A stretch of DNA of 64,000 nt from Catonia carolina (GCA_035578175.1 JAQMRL010000040.1:248001-312000); one strand, 5' to 3'. Counted from the first letter of the stretch, positions 15,146 through 27,045 are shown. Notes: generated from the sequence alone by a model not told the origin. A program made the numbers and translations.

Positions 15146-16123
15146 ACTACCTTCTTCTTCCGAAAGTAATATTAAACATAAAAAGAATGTAAAGAATGTA
15201 AGAATGTGAGTGATATTATAAAAACCTGAGTTAAAAAATGAAAACGTAAAACGCCTGCTTTAGAAAAATTTGATGATATCATCAAAACTGCTTTAAGACT
15301 TATTACTCATCAATTTTCCTTTAGAAATGAGTTACTTACTTTAAATAAGATTTTGTCGGTTGTCACTAATGGACCTGATTTACCAACATTAGTCAGTCCA
15401 CTCTTCATAAACTAATTCTATCTAAGGGGTTAAGTTCAATAGTAGGTTCAATAGTTTCTTGTGTAAAAGTATGCAACGGCATGAAAGGTACGAGCGAACT
15501 TAGTGTAAGCAAAATTTTTTGAACACTCTGTTCTGTTCGTTCCACTCGCCCGGTGGTGGTTTGTTTACGCTATGACTCAACTAAGAAAAAACGTACTATA
15601 CTTAAAACTTTATCAAAAAGTAGTTCTTATTTTCTTATTTCTTTCTTATTCCTTATCTCATCCTTATCTTATCCTTATCTTATTTCTTATTTTCTTTTTA
15701 ATATGTCGATACATCAGAACTAGAGTGTGACAACTCAAAAAGTTCGATTTTTAGTTAGGCACCCTAGTAGATAGAGAATGTTTAGTTCTACATGTTGCCT
15801 ACTTTCCGGATCGTCTGTGATATTTCTAGTTGTACCAGTAAGCGTGTTTATAAGAGGTGCACATTACCGAGCCAGACTGTTCCATTTAGAGTTGTCACAG
15901 TACGGCTTCAATTTACACCCCACCAGTTCACACAATTTTTGTTATAGCTACACACTGCCTATACTGTTTTGTCCATTTATTTCGTGTCTATTAGTCCTCT
16001 GAAAGTTTTACCTCTTCAGTTTATGATTATAAATTGATTGTGACTACTGTCTTCAGTATTAAAAAATGTCCAACATATTTTAAATGTCCGAATTTTGGAA
16101 TTGTAAGGTCTAAAACTTTACAC
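15146..16123. other. Flank between the Polintons; one unexplained open stretch
   Basis: AT-rich host sequence. A frame on the plus strand is open without ATG from 15242 to a stop at 15413-15415 (54 codons with normal amino-acid use, e.g. EKFDDIIKTALRLITHQFS). It may be a decayed exon or element fragment; I do not recognise it. Otherwise simple (CTTAT)n-like sequence near 15640-15690. Confidence 0.35.
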
Positions 16124-17067
16124 GCCGGATCACGTTTTCAGACCCCCTGAACCCAAAAAAACATGTTTTTAGCGATTGGTCTGCGTGTGTGTGAACAGAA
16201 TATCACAAGAACGGAACACCGTACAAACTTTAAACTTGAAACTTAAGTTGGATACTACTACAGGACCCGACAAGAACATTTTCATCAAAATCGGTCAACC
16301 GGAAGTAATAGTTTATTCGTGTCATTTTTCACTTTTTTGTGATTTTCTCAAAAATGGCTCCTATGATTTTTTTTAAAAATCGCCTCATTTACTAATTTTT
16401 TTATGCTCTAATAGATAAGAGTAGGCGCAATGTGAGCTGAAACTCTTGGAGAGGTTGTTTTCTCATATAAAAATTGTTTTTTTAAGATTGCTACTTTAAT
16501 ATGCATTTTAGCGCAGAAATGTATATAATAAAACTTGTAGGCTACATAATTTGAAATAATTAATTTTTAATTCTTTAATTTGAAATAATAATTTGTACAT
16601 AATTTGAAATTCTAGAACTTTTATTTTGAACATTTCTTGTATAACGCTTAGTTAGCGGTAATTAGCAATTTTTCGTTTTTTTCTCACGAAATGGTGTCAA
16701 AAATCTATTTTTTAAGATTTCAGCCTTAGTATGTGCATTTTATGACAAAGTGATAAAAAATTTATAAAAAAAATAAATGAAAAAAAATAAATTTATAAAA
16801 GTGGTAATAAAATTTATAGGAAATTAAAAGATCTAAAATTTTATTTAGAGCATATTTCTCTACAGAACGTAAAAAAGTGATTATCTGTATTTTTAAGCCA
16901 AACTTTGGTTGATATTTATTTTGTGTCTTTCACTCATGATTAAAATAAGGTTATGTTTTTTGAGATTATTTTTTTATTTATTTCTAATGTTTTATTACTA
17001 ATATTAGGTTATATTGGTAAATATTAGTATTGGCAAGAGAAAGTCGTGTGAATGTTTCACACCAGAT
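16124..17067 (+). mobile_element. Family A repeat, copy 1 (5' truncated)
   Basis: Starts within the GACCCCCTGAACCC block and runs through the short TG run, AACTTGAAACTTAAGTT, the CGCCTCATTTACT block and the terminal GGCAAGAGAAAG and hairpin GTGTGA...TTTCACAC. Diverged, with some internal AT expansion near 16540-16620. See copy at 60639-61612 for a full-length example. Confidence 0.85.
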
Positions 17068-17500
17068 TTCGTTTTTAATATATATTAATACACTAAGTAA
17101 TATTTTATAATAATACTTCTCAATGATACAGTCATTTTATTTGTAACTTCACAACAATTTAAAATATACCATACTTCCCAACAAATTTGACGTATAGCAA
17201 AATTAACATTGGACAATGTACAACATCATTATAATTATATACATATACATAATATTTATGTATAAATATGTATTATATCGTACTGTCAAAATTAGTTTTA
17301 TTAGAAGGGTGTAATAATACTTTTATTGGTTCATTGGTTTGGAAACTGAATAAAAATTAGTCTACAAAAGATTTATGTAACTAATAATTTAATTATTAGA
17401 CTAATAAATAAAAACAAAATATTCGATTTCGAAATAGCGCGGTACTTACATAAGAAAAAATTCGCATCAATTGTTGTCTGAATTGTTGCTGCGTTTGTAC
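17068..17500. other. AT-rich sequence, nothing recognised
   Basis: Very AT-rich with short ATA runs (about 17230-17280). No gene, repeat family or RNA structure supported. Confidence 0.4.
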
Positions 17501-18065
17501 AGTGGTAATTTGATATTTTACTTTTGATATTAGCCTACCGTACGAGAGGTCATCAGTTCGAATCCCACTGCCATACCACACTACCATAAAGTTCTTTTCA
17601 TTTTCCTTTCTAAATAATTTCATTAAAAATTATTTTTTTATTTAATACTTAATAATTTGTTAACTTGATTAAATAAAAACCATTAATTGAATTATAAATT
17701 ACAATTATAATTTCTAATGTTTTGCAATATTTAATTAATAATAATCCTTGATAATTTAACAAAACAAAAATATAAACTCGCCGGCCGCATTGGCGCAGTT
17801 GGTAACGTGCTGGCCTTTCATCATGCGGTCCTGGGTTTGAATCCCACTCAGGTATGGCATATTTTCATACGTTACAAAAAATCATTTCATCCTACATCGC
17901 ATAAAGTTCCACCCCAATTTCGTCGCTAATGACCATTGCAGTTGATGCGACGTTAAATAAATAAAAAAATTTAAAAAAAATAAAAACTAAAAACAAAAAT
18001 AAAATAAAAAAGTGTTAGTTATTGTGAGATTCAAACTCATGACTTCTCGCACGGTGATGCAAAAA
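17500..18065 (+). repeat. tRNA-derived SINE (about 17779-17985) and two tRNA-like fragments
   Basis: The SINE has a Pol III A box (TGGCGCAGTTGGTAACGTG) and B box (GGTTTGAATCCC), a body with CATACGTTACAAAAAATCATTTC, and a long A-rich tail. A second copy on the minus strand is at 30210-30354. Around it are a B-box-like GTTCGAATCCC at about 17553 on the plus strand and a similar box on the minus strand near 18030, which may be worn copies of other tRNA-derived repeats. None folds convincingly as an intact tRNA gene. Confidence 0.65.
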
Positions 18066-19377
18066 GTAAAAACAAATTTTTAAACAAAGTCGGCTTTGCA
18101 GCCTTATAAGATGAAATCAGTCAATGTATCAAGAGATAGCACATTTGCCTAAAAACTGCAATTGATAAAAAACTGGAATTTACACAGAGTACAAATTTTT
18201 TACAAAAACGTAAAGCAATGTACTAAATGTCGCAGCAAAGTTTTAAATCGATTGGTTTAATCGTTTTTAGTTATTTGCTGACAAACTAACATCTTTCAAA
18301 TATTACCCGAATAATAGTCTTCTTTCAGGAAATTTTCTAAAAACAAGGGCTTTACAGAACTAAAAAAATTATTAGCTACCCCTTAACGCAAAATTGAACA
18401 GGTTCAATATTCATATATGAAGTTTGAATATTGGCAACGCGCTTTCAAAGATATAATAAAATTATTATGTTCTCAAAGTCAACTGCCTATCATAAAACAT
18501 CATAGGGCTATCGTTGGTATTGATTTTAATTTTACATTGTTTACTAAACATTAAACATACGTTATATATTTCCTTATTACTTTTATTTTATTAAACATTA
18601 TTTCCTTTTTTGCATACACTATATATAATTTATAATGAACAGCCAAACAAAATTATATATTAATTTTATTATGATATTTTATTATTTATATTGAAAAGAG
18701 AAAGTCTTCTGAGAGTTTCATACAAGATTTTCAAGACAATATAAAACCGTGCTGCGCTTTAAAAACGATGGTACATTCTATTTACCGTTTTACGGTACCT
18801 ATATCTCGAATTTTATTACTTGTTTTAAAGTAGAATACTTACTCTGTATGCTTGATTAGTTCATAGCTATTTTGTCAAAGATACAGCAATAATTCTGAAC
18901 ATACTTTTTCTCTTTATTTTTACTACCTATTTATTAAAATTGAATAGTTTTTTTTAATAATCAAAGGTCGCTAAAAATGAAATAAGTAAGTTCAAAGTAC
19001 GAGCTGGCTGTATCTAGATTAAGACCAGTGTATTATGTAATAAAACTCTAGATTTCCTAGTGAAAATTATAATACGTGAGCCTTAAAAATATCTGTGTAT
19101 TCCTTTATAACAGGTATTTTCTTTTCTGAAATAGAAATAAAATAAATATTTTCAGGGAACAATGAAGGTGTTCACGTAAACGAAAAAAGAAGTTGCGTGC
19201 AAGTAATTTATTTTTACTGCTTTTGAATTTATAAACGATTTCCTTATTTTGTGTTATTATTTTTGTATACAAACAAAACAGTCATACAATATTACTACTT
19301 CAGCGTTACGCATTCAATCCTTATTTTATATTTATTTATTATCTTTTTATTTTCTTACTTTTCAGTTTTACTTTGAT
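18066..19377. other. AT-rich flank of Polinton-2, nothing recognised
   Basis: About 1.3 kb of AT-rich DNA with scattered stops in all frames and no clear repeat family. Confidence 0.4.
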
Positions 19378-19452
19378 AGTAGATAAGTAAAGCCGGTCCA
19401 AGGAAGACGTTGACCTTTGACCTGCCGGTTTTCATGCGACCTTCCCGGTTGA

Positions 19453-19455
<3 letters not shown>

Positions 19456-19483
<28 letters not shown>

Positions 19484-20205
19484 AAATAAATAAAAAAAAA
19501 ATTAAAAAAAAAATTAAAAAAAAATTGAAAAAAAATTAAAAAAAAAATTATATAAAAAAAAAAAAAATTAAAAAAAAAAAATAAAAATCAAAAAAAAAAA
19601 AAAAAAATCAAAAAAAAAATCAAAAAAAAAAAAATTTAAACAAAAATTGAAAAAAAAAAAAAAATTTAAAAAAAAAAAAAAAAAAAAATTAAAATATGAA
19701 AAAAAAATAAAAAAAAAAAAAAAAATTAAAAAAAAAATTAAAAAAAAAAAATAAAAAATAAAAAAAAAATTAAAAAAAAATTAAAAAAAAAAAAATTAAA
19801 AAAAATTGAAGAAAAATTAAAAAAAAAAAAAAAATTAAAATATGAAAAAAAATTAAAAAAAATTTGGAAAAAAAAAAAATAAAAAAATAAAAAAAAAATT
19901 AAAAAATTAAAAACAACAAAAAAAAAATTTTAAAAACTTAAAAAAAAATTAAACAAAAATAAAAAAAAAATTAAAGAAAAAATTTAAAAAAAAAATTAAA
20001 AAAAATTAAAAAAATTTTTTATAAAAAAATTGAAAAAAAAATTAAAAAAAAATTAAAAAAAAAAAATTGAAAAAAAAATTTAAAAAAAATTAAAAAAACA
20101 AATTAAAAAAAAATTAAAAAAATTGTTAAAAAAAAATTAGAAAAATTTTTTTTTTTTTAATTAAAAAAAAATTAGAAAATTAAAAAAAAAAAATTAAAAA
20201 AAAAA
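19456..20205 (+). repeat. 750-bp A-rich tract (A-runs joined by TT) inside the terminal repeat
   Basis: Almost wholly A with periodic ATT/TTA steps, as in AAAAAATTAAAAAAA repeated irregularly. Flanks on both sides belong to the terminal repeat, so the tract grew inside it. Confidence 0.95.
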
Positions 20206-20529
20206 TAATTTGGCAAAGTTCTAAACTCGATTTGCTTCGCAACGGCTGGACCGATTTTGATGCGGGTGGTACACACGTGACCGGGAGATCGAGATTATCG
20301 AGATCTACAAGATAAGGCTTAAGCCGTAGCAGTATCCCCGATTGAACCTGTGATCGCTTGTAACACGTGACCTGTCTGTCGGATCAATGAGGTTTAGGTA
20401 CCCGCGGGATCCGGACATTCCGTGGAACGCGTTGCGTCTGGTTTCGACCGTAAGGTTCTTTCGGGATCCGAAATATATAAATTTAGGAAATTTCGTTTTG
20501 GAACACCCTATGCTTTGTTTTTTTTGCAT

Positions 20530-21004
20530 TGACGTCATCCGTTTTTTATCTATGCACGCGCCAGACTATTAATTGGGATGATGCAACTTGTTTATTGCAA
20601 ATTTAAATTTACAGTTAATTTTGACAATGACGCATGTTGTTTGTTACGAGTCACGTTGCATGCGCGTGCCTTTCATTGACGTCATAAATAAAGAAACTGC
20701 AGATTCAGCGTTTCCATTGTATTTGAATAGATCACATGTATTAGCATAGGGAAATCGCCTGTATAAAAGCCCTTAGATGCTTTCGGGATCCGAATAATCA
20801 GTAATTTTGGTAATTTCTTTTCGGAACATCTTATGCTTTGTTTTATTTGCATTGACGTCATTCGTTTTTTATCTATGCACGCGCCAGACTATTAATTGGG
20901 ATGATGAAATCTGTTTATTTGCAACTCTATTCTTTTAATTTTGGCAATGCCGCATGTTGTTTGTTACGAGTCACGTTGCATGCGCGTGCCTTTCATTGAC
21001 GTCA
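20530..21004. promoter_or_regulatory. Four CRE palindromes in Polinton-2 terminal repeat
   Basis: TGACGTCA at 20530-20537, 20677-20684, 20853-20860 and 20997-21004, two in each half of the 320-bp duplication, keeping spacing to the TATA boxes at 20762 and 21082. Confidence 0.6.
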
Positions 21005-21081
21005 TAAATAAAGAAACTGCAGATTCAGCGTTTCCATTGTATTTGAATAGATCACATGTATTAGCATAGGGAAATCGCATG

Positions 21082-21186
21082 TATAAAAGCCCGCGGTTTT
21101 TCCCATCGAATCATACCATCAGTAGCAACTGCGTCTGATATTTCTCCCGACAACTCTACCTGTCAGCTCTTCGAGTTTATTGAAAG
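21082..21186 (+). promoter_or_regulatory. Left-end core promoter, leader exon and splice donor of Polinton-2
   Basis: TATAAAAG at 21082-21089, start-like A (TCATACC) at 21113, leader of about 74 nt, and donor TTGAAAG/GTGAGA with GT at 21187-21188. An upstream duplicate TATA box at 20762-20769 has no leader or donor behind it. The predicted intron runs to the acceptor at 21639-21640 before the polymerase ATG. Confidence 0.65.
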
Positions 21187-21645
21187 GTGAGACACCTCAG
21201 ACTTTAATAAATTTTATACATATAAACTTAGAATATTTTCATTATATATAAACATAGAATTTTTTAATAAAATATAAACTTAGTGATGAGCAAACAGACG
21301 AACCGCTGAGGGAGACCTCCAGACTGCTCGATGAGCTGCTGGGAGCACCCAAAATATGCCGATGATAGACCTAGCGGACGATGACCGGGCGGAAGTACCG
21401 GTCCAGCGGTACAACCAACGGCACAACCAGCGATGCAAGCGGAAGTAAAAAATCATACGTCAAATCGCGACGAATCCGCTAAAAAATGACGTATGCACAT
21501 GCCGTCGTATTATTAGTATCAGTATTAGTATTATAATATTTATATATTAATAATAGAATAAATGTATTAAACTGTTTATCATTGTTTTCATTTCAGAGTA
21601 CCATACTTTTCCCGTTAAACTAAAACATATGGTTTTGCAGGAAAT
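21187..21645 (+). other. Leader intron with a possible decayed early gene
   Basis: Between donor and acceptor. A GC-richer segment, 21279-21430, encodes short charged frames (e.g. DEPLRETSRLLDELLG, then MIDLADDDRAEVPVQRYNQR) each closed by stops; it may be the remains of a left-block gene. The last 140 nt match the sequence upstream of the Polinton-1 polymerase. Confidence 0.4.
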
Positions 21646-24600
21646 ATGGAAAGGCAAGCCAAGCGAATCAGATTGGAACAAGCTGCAGAGTCTGGCAGTT
21701 TTCATGTCTTGGAAAATGCGTTCAGATGCAACCTCCGAACGTATCACTACAAGAACGACAACAGCATCTTCAAGGACGTGACGGTGCTCCTGACACACCT
21801 GAGGGAAGAAATGAATTCGTTGCTCAGCGAGATGGTGCGCTACTTAGATTTGTTCAAGTTCAACATCCTAGTGGAGTGTACTTACGAGAAGGCGATGACA
21901 GGAGAGGTGCAAGACGTAGGGTTCAAGACTGCCAACACCTGCGTCTTTCCCGGGTCGGATATGGGAGCGCTCGTAGACATGTGCGTCCAAAAACTTGTGG
22001 ATGAGGAAGCAGAGTTTTTAGGGAAGGGTAGTGGATGGCCTTTGATGTCGGTTGATGGCGTTCTCCTCAGGATCAGCCGGTATAGACCGCTCCGAGGCTC
22101 ATCTTACCTACCTCTTCCGCCGTTCTTAAAGAACCGCAAAGCGGTTATCAACGTCCAGAACCGAGACAATAGGTGTTTCAAGTGGGCTATTCTGTGTAAA
22201 CACGTGTCAGGTCCTAACAGGGAAAGAATCGATAGACGTTACGACGCCTTGCTTAGCAAGTACGATTTCAGCATGGTAGAGTTCCCCACACCCATGAACC
22301 AAGTAAAGGCCTTCGCCAAGGCCAACGGAGTGTCTGTAAACGTGTACGGGATAGCCGACAAAAAGGTAATAGAACCTCTAGTCGTCGCCGATGTCGAAAA
22401 GGATGTTCACTTCGATCTCCTCCTGGTCGTGGAGGGTGACGCTCAGCATTATTGCCTCATCAACAATTTTAATCGACTCATCAGTTCACAGCTGACGAAA
22501 CATGAACACAAAATCGACGTATGCAAGAGGTGTTTCACTTTCTATAACGACGATCCTAAGGGTAGGGAGAAGATGGCGACCCACCGCGAATACTGTATAG
22601 AGAACTCCCCATGCAGTTTCACGATGCCCAAACCTAATGATGACACTCCTCCGATGATGAAATTCGAAAACTGCAATCATATATTCCGCGTCCCAATGTA
22701 CGAACCGCTCCGAGGCTCGTCTTACCTACCTCTTCAACCGTTCGTAAAGAACCGCAAAGCGGTTATCAACGTCCAGAACCAAGACGATAACTGCTTCAAG
22801 TGGGCTATCCTGTGCAAACATGTGACAGGTCCTCACAGGGAAATGATTGACAGACGATACGACGCCCTGCTTGACAAGTACGATTTCAGCATGGTAGAGT
22901 TCCCCACACCCATGAACCAAGTAAAGGCCTTCGCCAAGGCCAACGGGGTGTCGGTGAACGTGTATGGGATAGCAGATAAAGAGGTAATAGAACCTCTAGT
23001 CGTCACTGATGTTGAAAAGGACGTCCATTTCGACCTTCTTCTAGTTAAAAATGGCGATGTTCAGCATTATTGTTTCATCAATAATTTTAGTCGGTTAATC
23101 AGTCCACAGCTGACAAAACATGAACATAAAATAGATATATGCAAGAGGTGTTTCACCTTCTACAACGATGACCCTAAGGGTCGTGAGGCGATGACTGTTC
23201 ACAGGGAGTACTGTGTGGACAATCCGCCATGCAGGATCACCCTGCCCAAACCTAACGATGATGGAACTCCCCCAGTGATGAAATTCAAAAATTACCATCA
23301 TATATTCCCAGTCCCTATAGTAGCGTATGCAGACTTTGAGTGTATACTGAAACCTACCGAGGACTATCTCCCTAAACCGTCATCTTCTTTCACTACAGCC
23401 ACGGAGCGTCACGTCCCCATGAGCTATGGGGTGTATTTTGTAGTTGACCCGTCGCTTCCCGACGACATCGCCCAGTTAGTGCCGAAAACCCCTATGCTTT
23501 ACCGCGGCCTCAACGCTACCGAGCACTTTATGCAGGCCCTGAAAGAAATAGTCGAACGGGTAGCTGCTGCGTCGGACCGAAACGTTCCTATGGTCTTTGC
23601 GGCTCAGGACGAGCTTTCGTTCAAATCTGCTACGAGTTGTCAGATGTGCGATGTAGCGTTTGGGCCTGAGGTGAGACTCAACAGGGATCATTGTCATCTG
23701 ATGTAACATTTTTAATTTAATGTTACTTAATTTTAATTAATTTCTTTTTCCTTTTCTGTTTTGTTGCATTTAAATTTTGTTATTTTTTAATGTCGCCGTA
23801 ATCCGTTATCTCGTTATCGATTTGCATTTCTTTCTGTCTTTGTACTGCCGACTGCTGTTATCTGTATTCTGTCGTGTCGGATCCGTTCTTTCTGTTTTTC
23901 ATGTTCTTGGGTACATGTCTAGCGGGATGGAGGGGATCGGTGACGTCAGAACCGAGATTTCTTTTTGAGTAATTTGATTTTGTCGTTCTCTCTTAGCAAT
24001 TGGTCAGGAAGATGTACGGGTCTTAATTTTGTATGTGCCGTAAATATTTAAGTTTTTCGGGGCGTAGTTATGCTGAAGTGCTTTTTGACTAATTGCTATC
24101 CCGTTTTTACGGTAAGTCTCTTTTTTTCTTTTGCTGGTAGTTAAAACCCATTGAAGCCGAAAATGTTTTTTTAATTTTGGTAAATTTTGTAAACCCTTTG
24201 GGTAATTTAAATTTTCTAAATTTCAAACTTAATGCTTTTTTTAAAGTTTGCTATTAAATTTTTTTTAATCTTTTGCTGTGCTGTTGGGGTTTATCTACTT
24301 TTTTATCTTTTGTTTGTCTTTTGCGGAGGCCCTCATTTTTCTAAGTCCTGGTTTTCTGCTCTTTGCAGGGACCAGCTTTGGGGTGCTGATTCTTCCAATA
24401 CTTTTCTTACTTATCTAACCCTTATGATGCGCCTTGAAATCCAAATGGTTAATTTTGGGTTTTCCAGCTTTACCCGAAAGCATCGCATTCAATCACTTTA
24501 ATACTACTCATCTGTAATTAATTTTTTTTGGACAAGATAAAATTTTCCTGCGCCCAAATTTTCGGCAATGATTAATTTGGATTCTCAGATTTTAAAATGG

Positions 24601-25820
24601 ACACGTCGCCTTTTGCTTGAACTTGTCACCAGCTAGTTATCTAGCAAAGTTCTTCCGGGATCGTCCTATTTTCTTCATATTCTACTCTTCTTTCTTTTAT
24701 AAAAATTTACTAATTTTTAAATATTAGTTATTAAATGTAATATCATTGTTATTATTATTATTTTGTAAATCATAAAATGATTCTAAATTTTCTCATGTTT
24801 GCGAATGTATGCAATTTTGCATAATCTGGTCAAAACATGTTTTGCACCTACCCCATTATCTAAATATTGTATTAAATTTTGGCTTTCTATAAATGTGTTT
24901 CTTTAACATTATTAAAAAAAACTTTGATATTATTTTAGCAAAATATTGCATAAATGTTGATTTTGGTAAAATTAAATTCTGTTATACAAAATTATCTTGT
25001 GTTTCCTATAATGTAACTAAATTTTTTTTTCTTAAATTTTTTACTATAAGATCAAAAATTTGAAGTAAAAATCTAATCATGTTTATTATTTATTTAAATT
25101 TTTATTAATCTCTTTCATAAAAAAATCTGATTATTTCTAATTTTTATTGATTCATTTTTAATAATTATTATTATAATGCCGAATTGGTCTTTTACTTAAC
25201 GATTTTCTCAAATCGCTTTTTCTGGATCCAGTTCTAAGCATGCTAAAATAATTAATTATTGAGCTCATATCCTATTATTATATTTGATTAATTATGGTAA
25301 TTTCTATTTAATATTTGCGTAACTTTGTAATTTTCTTATTAACTAAATTAAAAATTTATTGTCGTTTACATTTACTAAGTTTACTTAATCTATAAATTTA
25401 TTTTATTAAATTTTTCTACTAATTCAAATCTATTTTGTTAATTTCTTTTCTTTACACCACATCACCGCAGTCTCATTTTTTTGGGGTGTTTTTTTTTCTT
25501 TCTTGTCCCCTGTGCCAATTTTGCTTTGGTAGCGATTCTTTGGTGTTTCGCGTGAGCAAAAGGGGGTTACACTGACTGGAAAGTATAGGACCGCTCTCTG
25601 TTCAAAATGCAATCTGATGAGACAGAACCAGAAGTTCATACCCGTCTTTATCCACAACTCGTCCAATTACGACTCTCATTTCATAGTCAGACAGCTCGGC
25701 TATGATGAGAAGAGGATATCAGTCATCCCCAATTCCACCGAGAAGTACGTCTCCTTCTCCAAAAACATCAACAAGACGCTAGCCGTGAGGTTCGTAGATA
25801 CGTTTAGGTTTATGGCAAGC
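21646..25820 (+). pseudogene. Polinton-2 family B DNA polymerase: internal duplication, LTR insertion, truncation
   Basis: Open from ATG 21646 to 23706. The N-terminal domain is present, then 618 bp (22081-22698) are repeated in frame from 22699: both copies start with PLRGSSYLPL and carry the CFKWAILCKHV, INVQN and CKRCFTFYNDDPKGRE segments, but copy 2 is closer to Polinton-1 than to copy 1. The exonuclease I motif YADFEC follows copy 2. At the HCHL finger the gene is cut by the inserted element 23702-25571, then resumes exactly (25572-25820: CNLMRQNQKF, NSSNYDSHF) and ends. Polymerase motifs A, B and C are absent, so it cannot encode an active enzyme. Confidence 0.93.
23702..25571 (+). mobile_element. 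Probable solo LTR (1870 bp) with 4-bp target duplication
   Basis: Begins TGTAACATTT and ends GGGTTACA: TG...CA with a 6-bp inverted TGTAAC/GTTACA, as in LTRs. It is flanked by CTGA on both sides (23698-23701 and 25572-25575), and the polymerase sequence is uninterrupted once the insert and one CTGA are removed. It codes for nothing recognisable. The 4-bp duplication fits Ty3/gypsy-like integration; the length and 5-bp habit of BEL/Pao make that group less likely but not excluded. Confidence 0.75.
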
Positions 25821-26657
25821 ATGAAACTCGGTTTTTTACGCTATTTACAGCGAAATTACGATTTTTTTTTTGTAATTTATGCTAAGTCACGCGGTTTTGT
25901 CAAAATTTGGCAATAAATGTTTCTTATTTTTATTTCTTTTAATCTGGTATTTTAGAAAAATGTCTAGCGAAAACTTTAATACATCTAATGCCCTCGCTTA
26001 CCACACTATATGGATATTCAAGCGTATGTAAGAGTCAAGTTAATATCTATTCTGTGGTAAAATGCAAGCCGAAAAAATATCTCCCTTTGAGCTGATGTCA
26101 TTGACCCATTCCTACAGTTATTTATTTGACATATGTTATTATATGAAAGCACGGATTTTGTGAACACTGCATCTAGAAAAAAACTATAAAAGATAATATT
26201 ACAACACTTTAGTTCCATTGTGAAGAATGTCTGAAAATAGGCTCCTCTACAAATTTCGGAGCGTTTATTCCCTTTTACAGGTGATCTTCAATTCAACCGT
26301 TTTTTGCTGTAATAGCACCATTAAACAATTTACCTAACTTTACCATTCAAGCTTTCGAACGCGGTTATAGTTCTATTTTTAAATGAGATACGTCCTTTAC
26401 CTACACGGTTTTCTTCAACAAAAAAAACCGGAATTATTGTATCCCAACATTCACAAATCAATACAAAATTTCCCACTAACCGATTGTGTTTCTAAATAGC
26501 TTACTTTCTTCCTCATAGATTCATCTGTTGTTTAACTAAAATGTTTACTGTTGTGTACGTACATTGACCTTCTCAATTGCACGAACTGTTGAGTACTTAC
26601 ACACTCGTCATCTAACAAAAATATATGAGCTATCCGTCTGTTAAGGGTTATACTATA
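25821..26657. other. Sequence after the Polinton-2 break, nothing recognised
   Basis: AT-rich DNA with no frame of interest. The change at about 25820 marks the truncation of Polinton-2. Confidence 0.4.
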
Positions 26658-27016
26658 TTGTAGAACATTGTGGTAAATGAGGCAATTTAAAATAAATCGT
26701 AGGAAAAGTAAAAAAATTTACGAAATATGACTATCTCCGGTTGACTGATTTTGATGAAAATGTTTGTCGGATATTGTAGTAGTATCTTATCTTACTTACT
26801 TAGTATCTTTAGTACATACTTAAGTTCCAAGTTTCAACTTGGTACAAAATTCCGTTCTTGAGATATTTTGTTCACACACACACAAATCAATCACTATAAA
26901 CATGTTTTTGGGGCCTGAATAGTGTCTTTTCAGTGAAAACTCAATTTCAAAAAATTTTCATGAAACAATTCTTTCTTTTTCTATATATTCGTCCAGCGCG
27001 AGAGAGAGTAAAAGTA
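26658..27016 (-). mobile_element. Family A repeat, partial copy 2
   Basis: 5' third of family A in reverse: GTAAATGAGGC, CGGTTGACTGATTTTGATGAAAATGTT, the short (CA)n run, CATGTTTTTGGGG and the worn 5' end near 27010. Confidence 0.8.
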
Positions 27017-27045
27017 AGTTGAAATTTCTATTATATATTTTTCAG

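Larger units (their letters stand above)
19378..21092 (+). repeat. Polinton-2 left terminal repeat with A-rich expansion and internal duplication
   Basis: Outer bases match the Polinton-1 end. The short AT run of that end (about 9 nt near 15090) corresponds here to 19456-20205. The inner part is duplicated: 20459-20772 recurs at 20780-21092 (TTTCGGGATCCGAA ... TGTATAAAAGCCC), period about 320 bp. Confidence 0.85.
19378..25820 (+). mobile_element. Polinton-2: truncated second copy of the same Polinton family
   Basis: Left terminal repeat from 19378 (AGTAGATAAG, matching the inverted end of Polinton-1), promoter and leader, then the polymerase gene up to about 25820, where similarity stops in the exonuclease region. 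None of the other Polinton genes follows. It has the same orientation as Polinton-1 and lies 4.2 kb from it; the polymerase genes are about as similar as recently related but distinct subfamily members. Interrupted by an 1870-bp insertion at 23702-25571. Confidence 0.9.

Noticed and set aside
17540..17585. tRNA gene
   Set aside because: A B box is present, but no cloverleaf or A box at the right distance; more likely a worn tRNA-derived repeat.
23702..25571. Spliceosomal intron in the polymerase gene
   Set aside because: Boundaries are not GT/AG, a 4-bp duplication flanks it, and it has TG...CA ends, all of which indicate an insertion.
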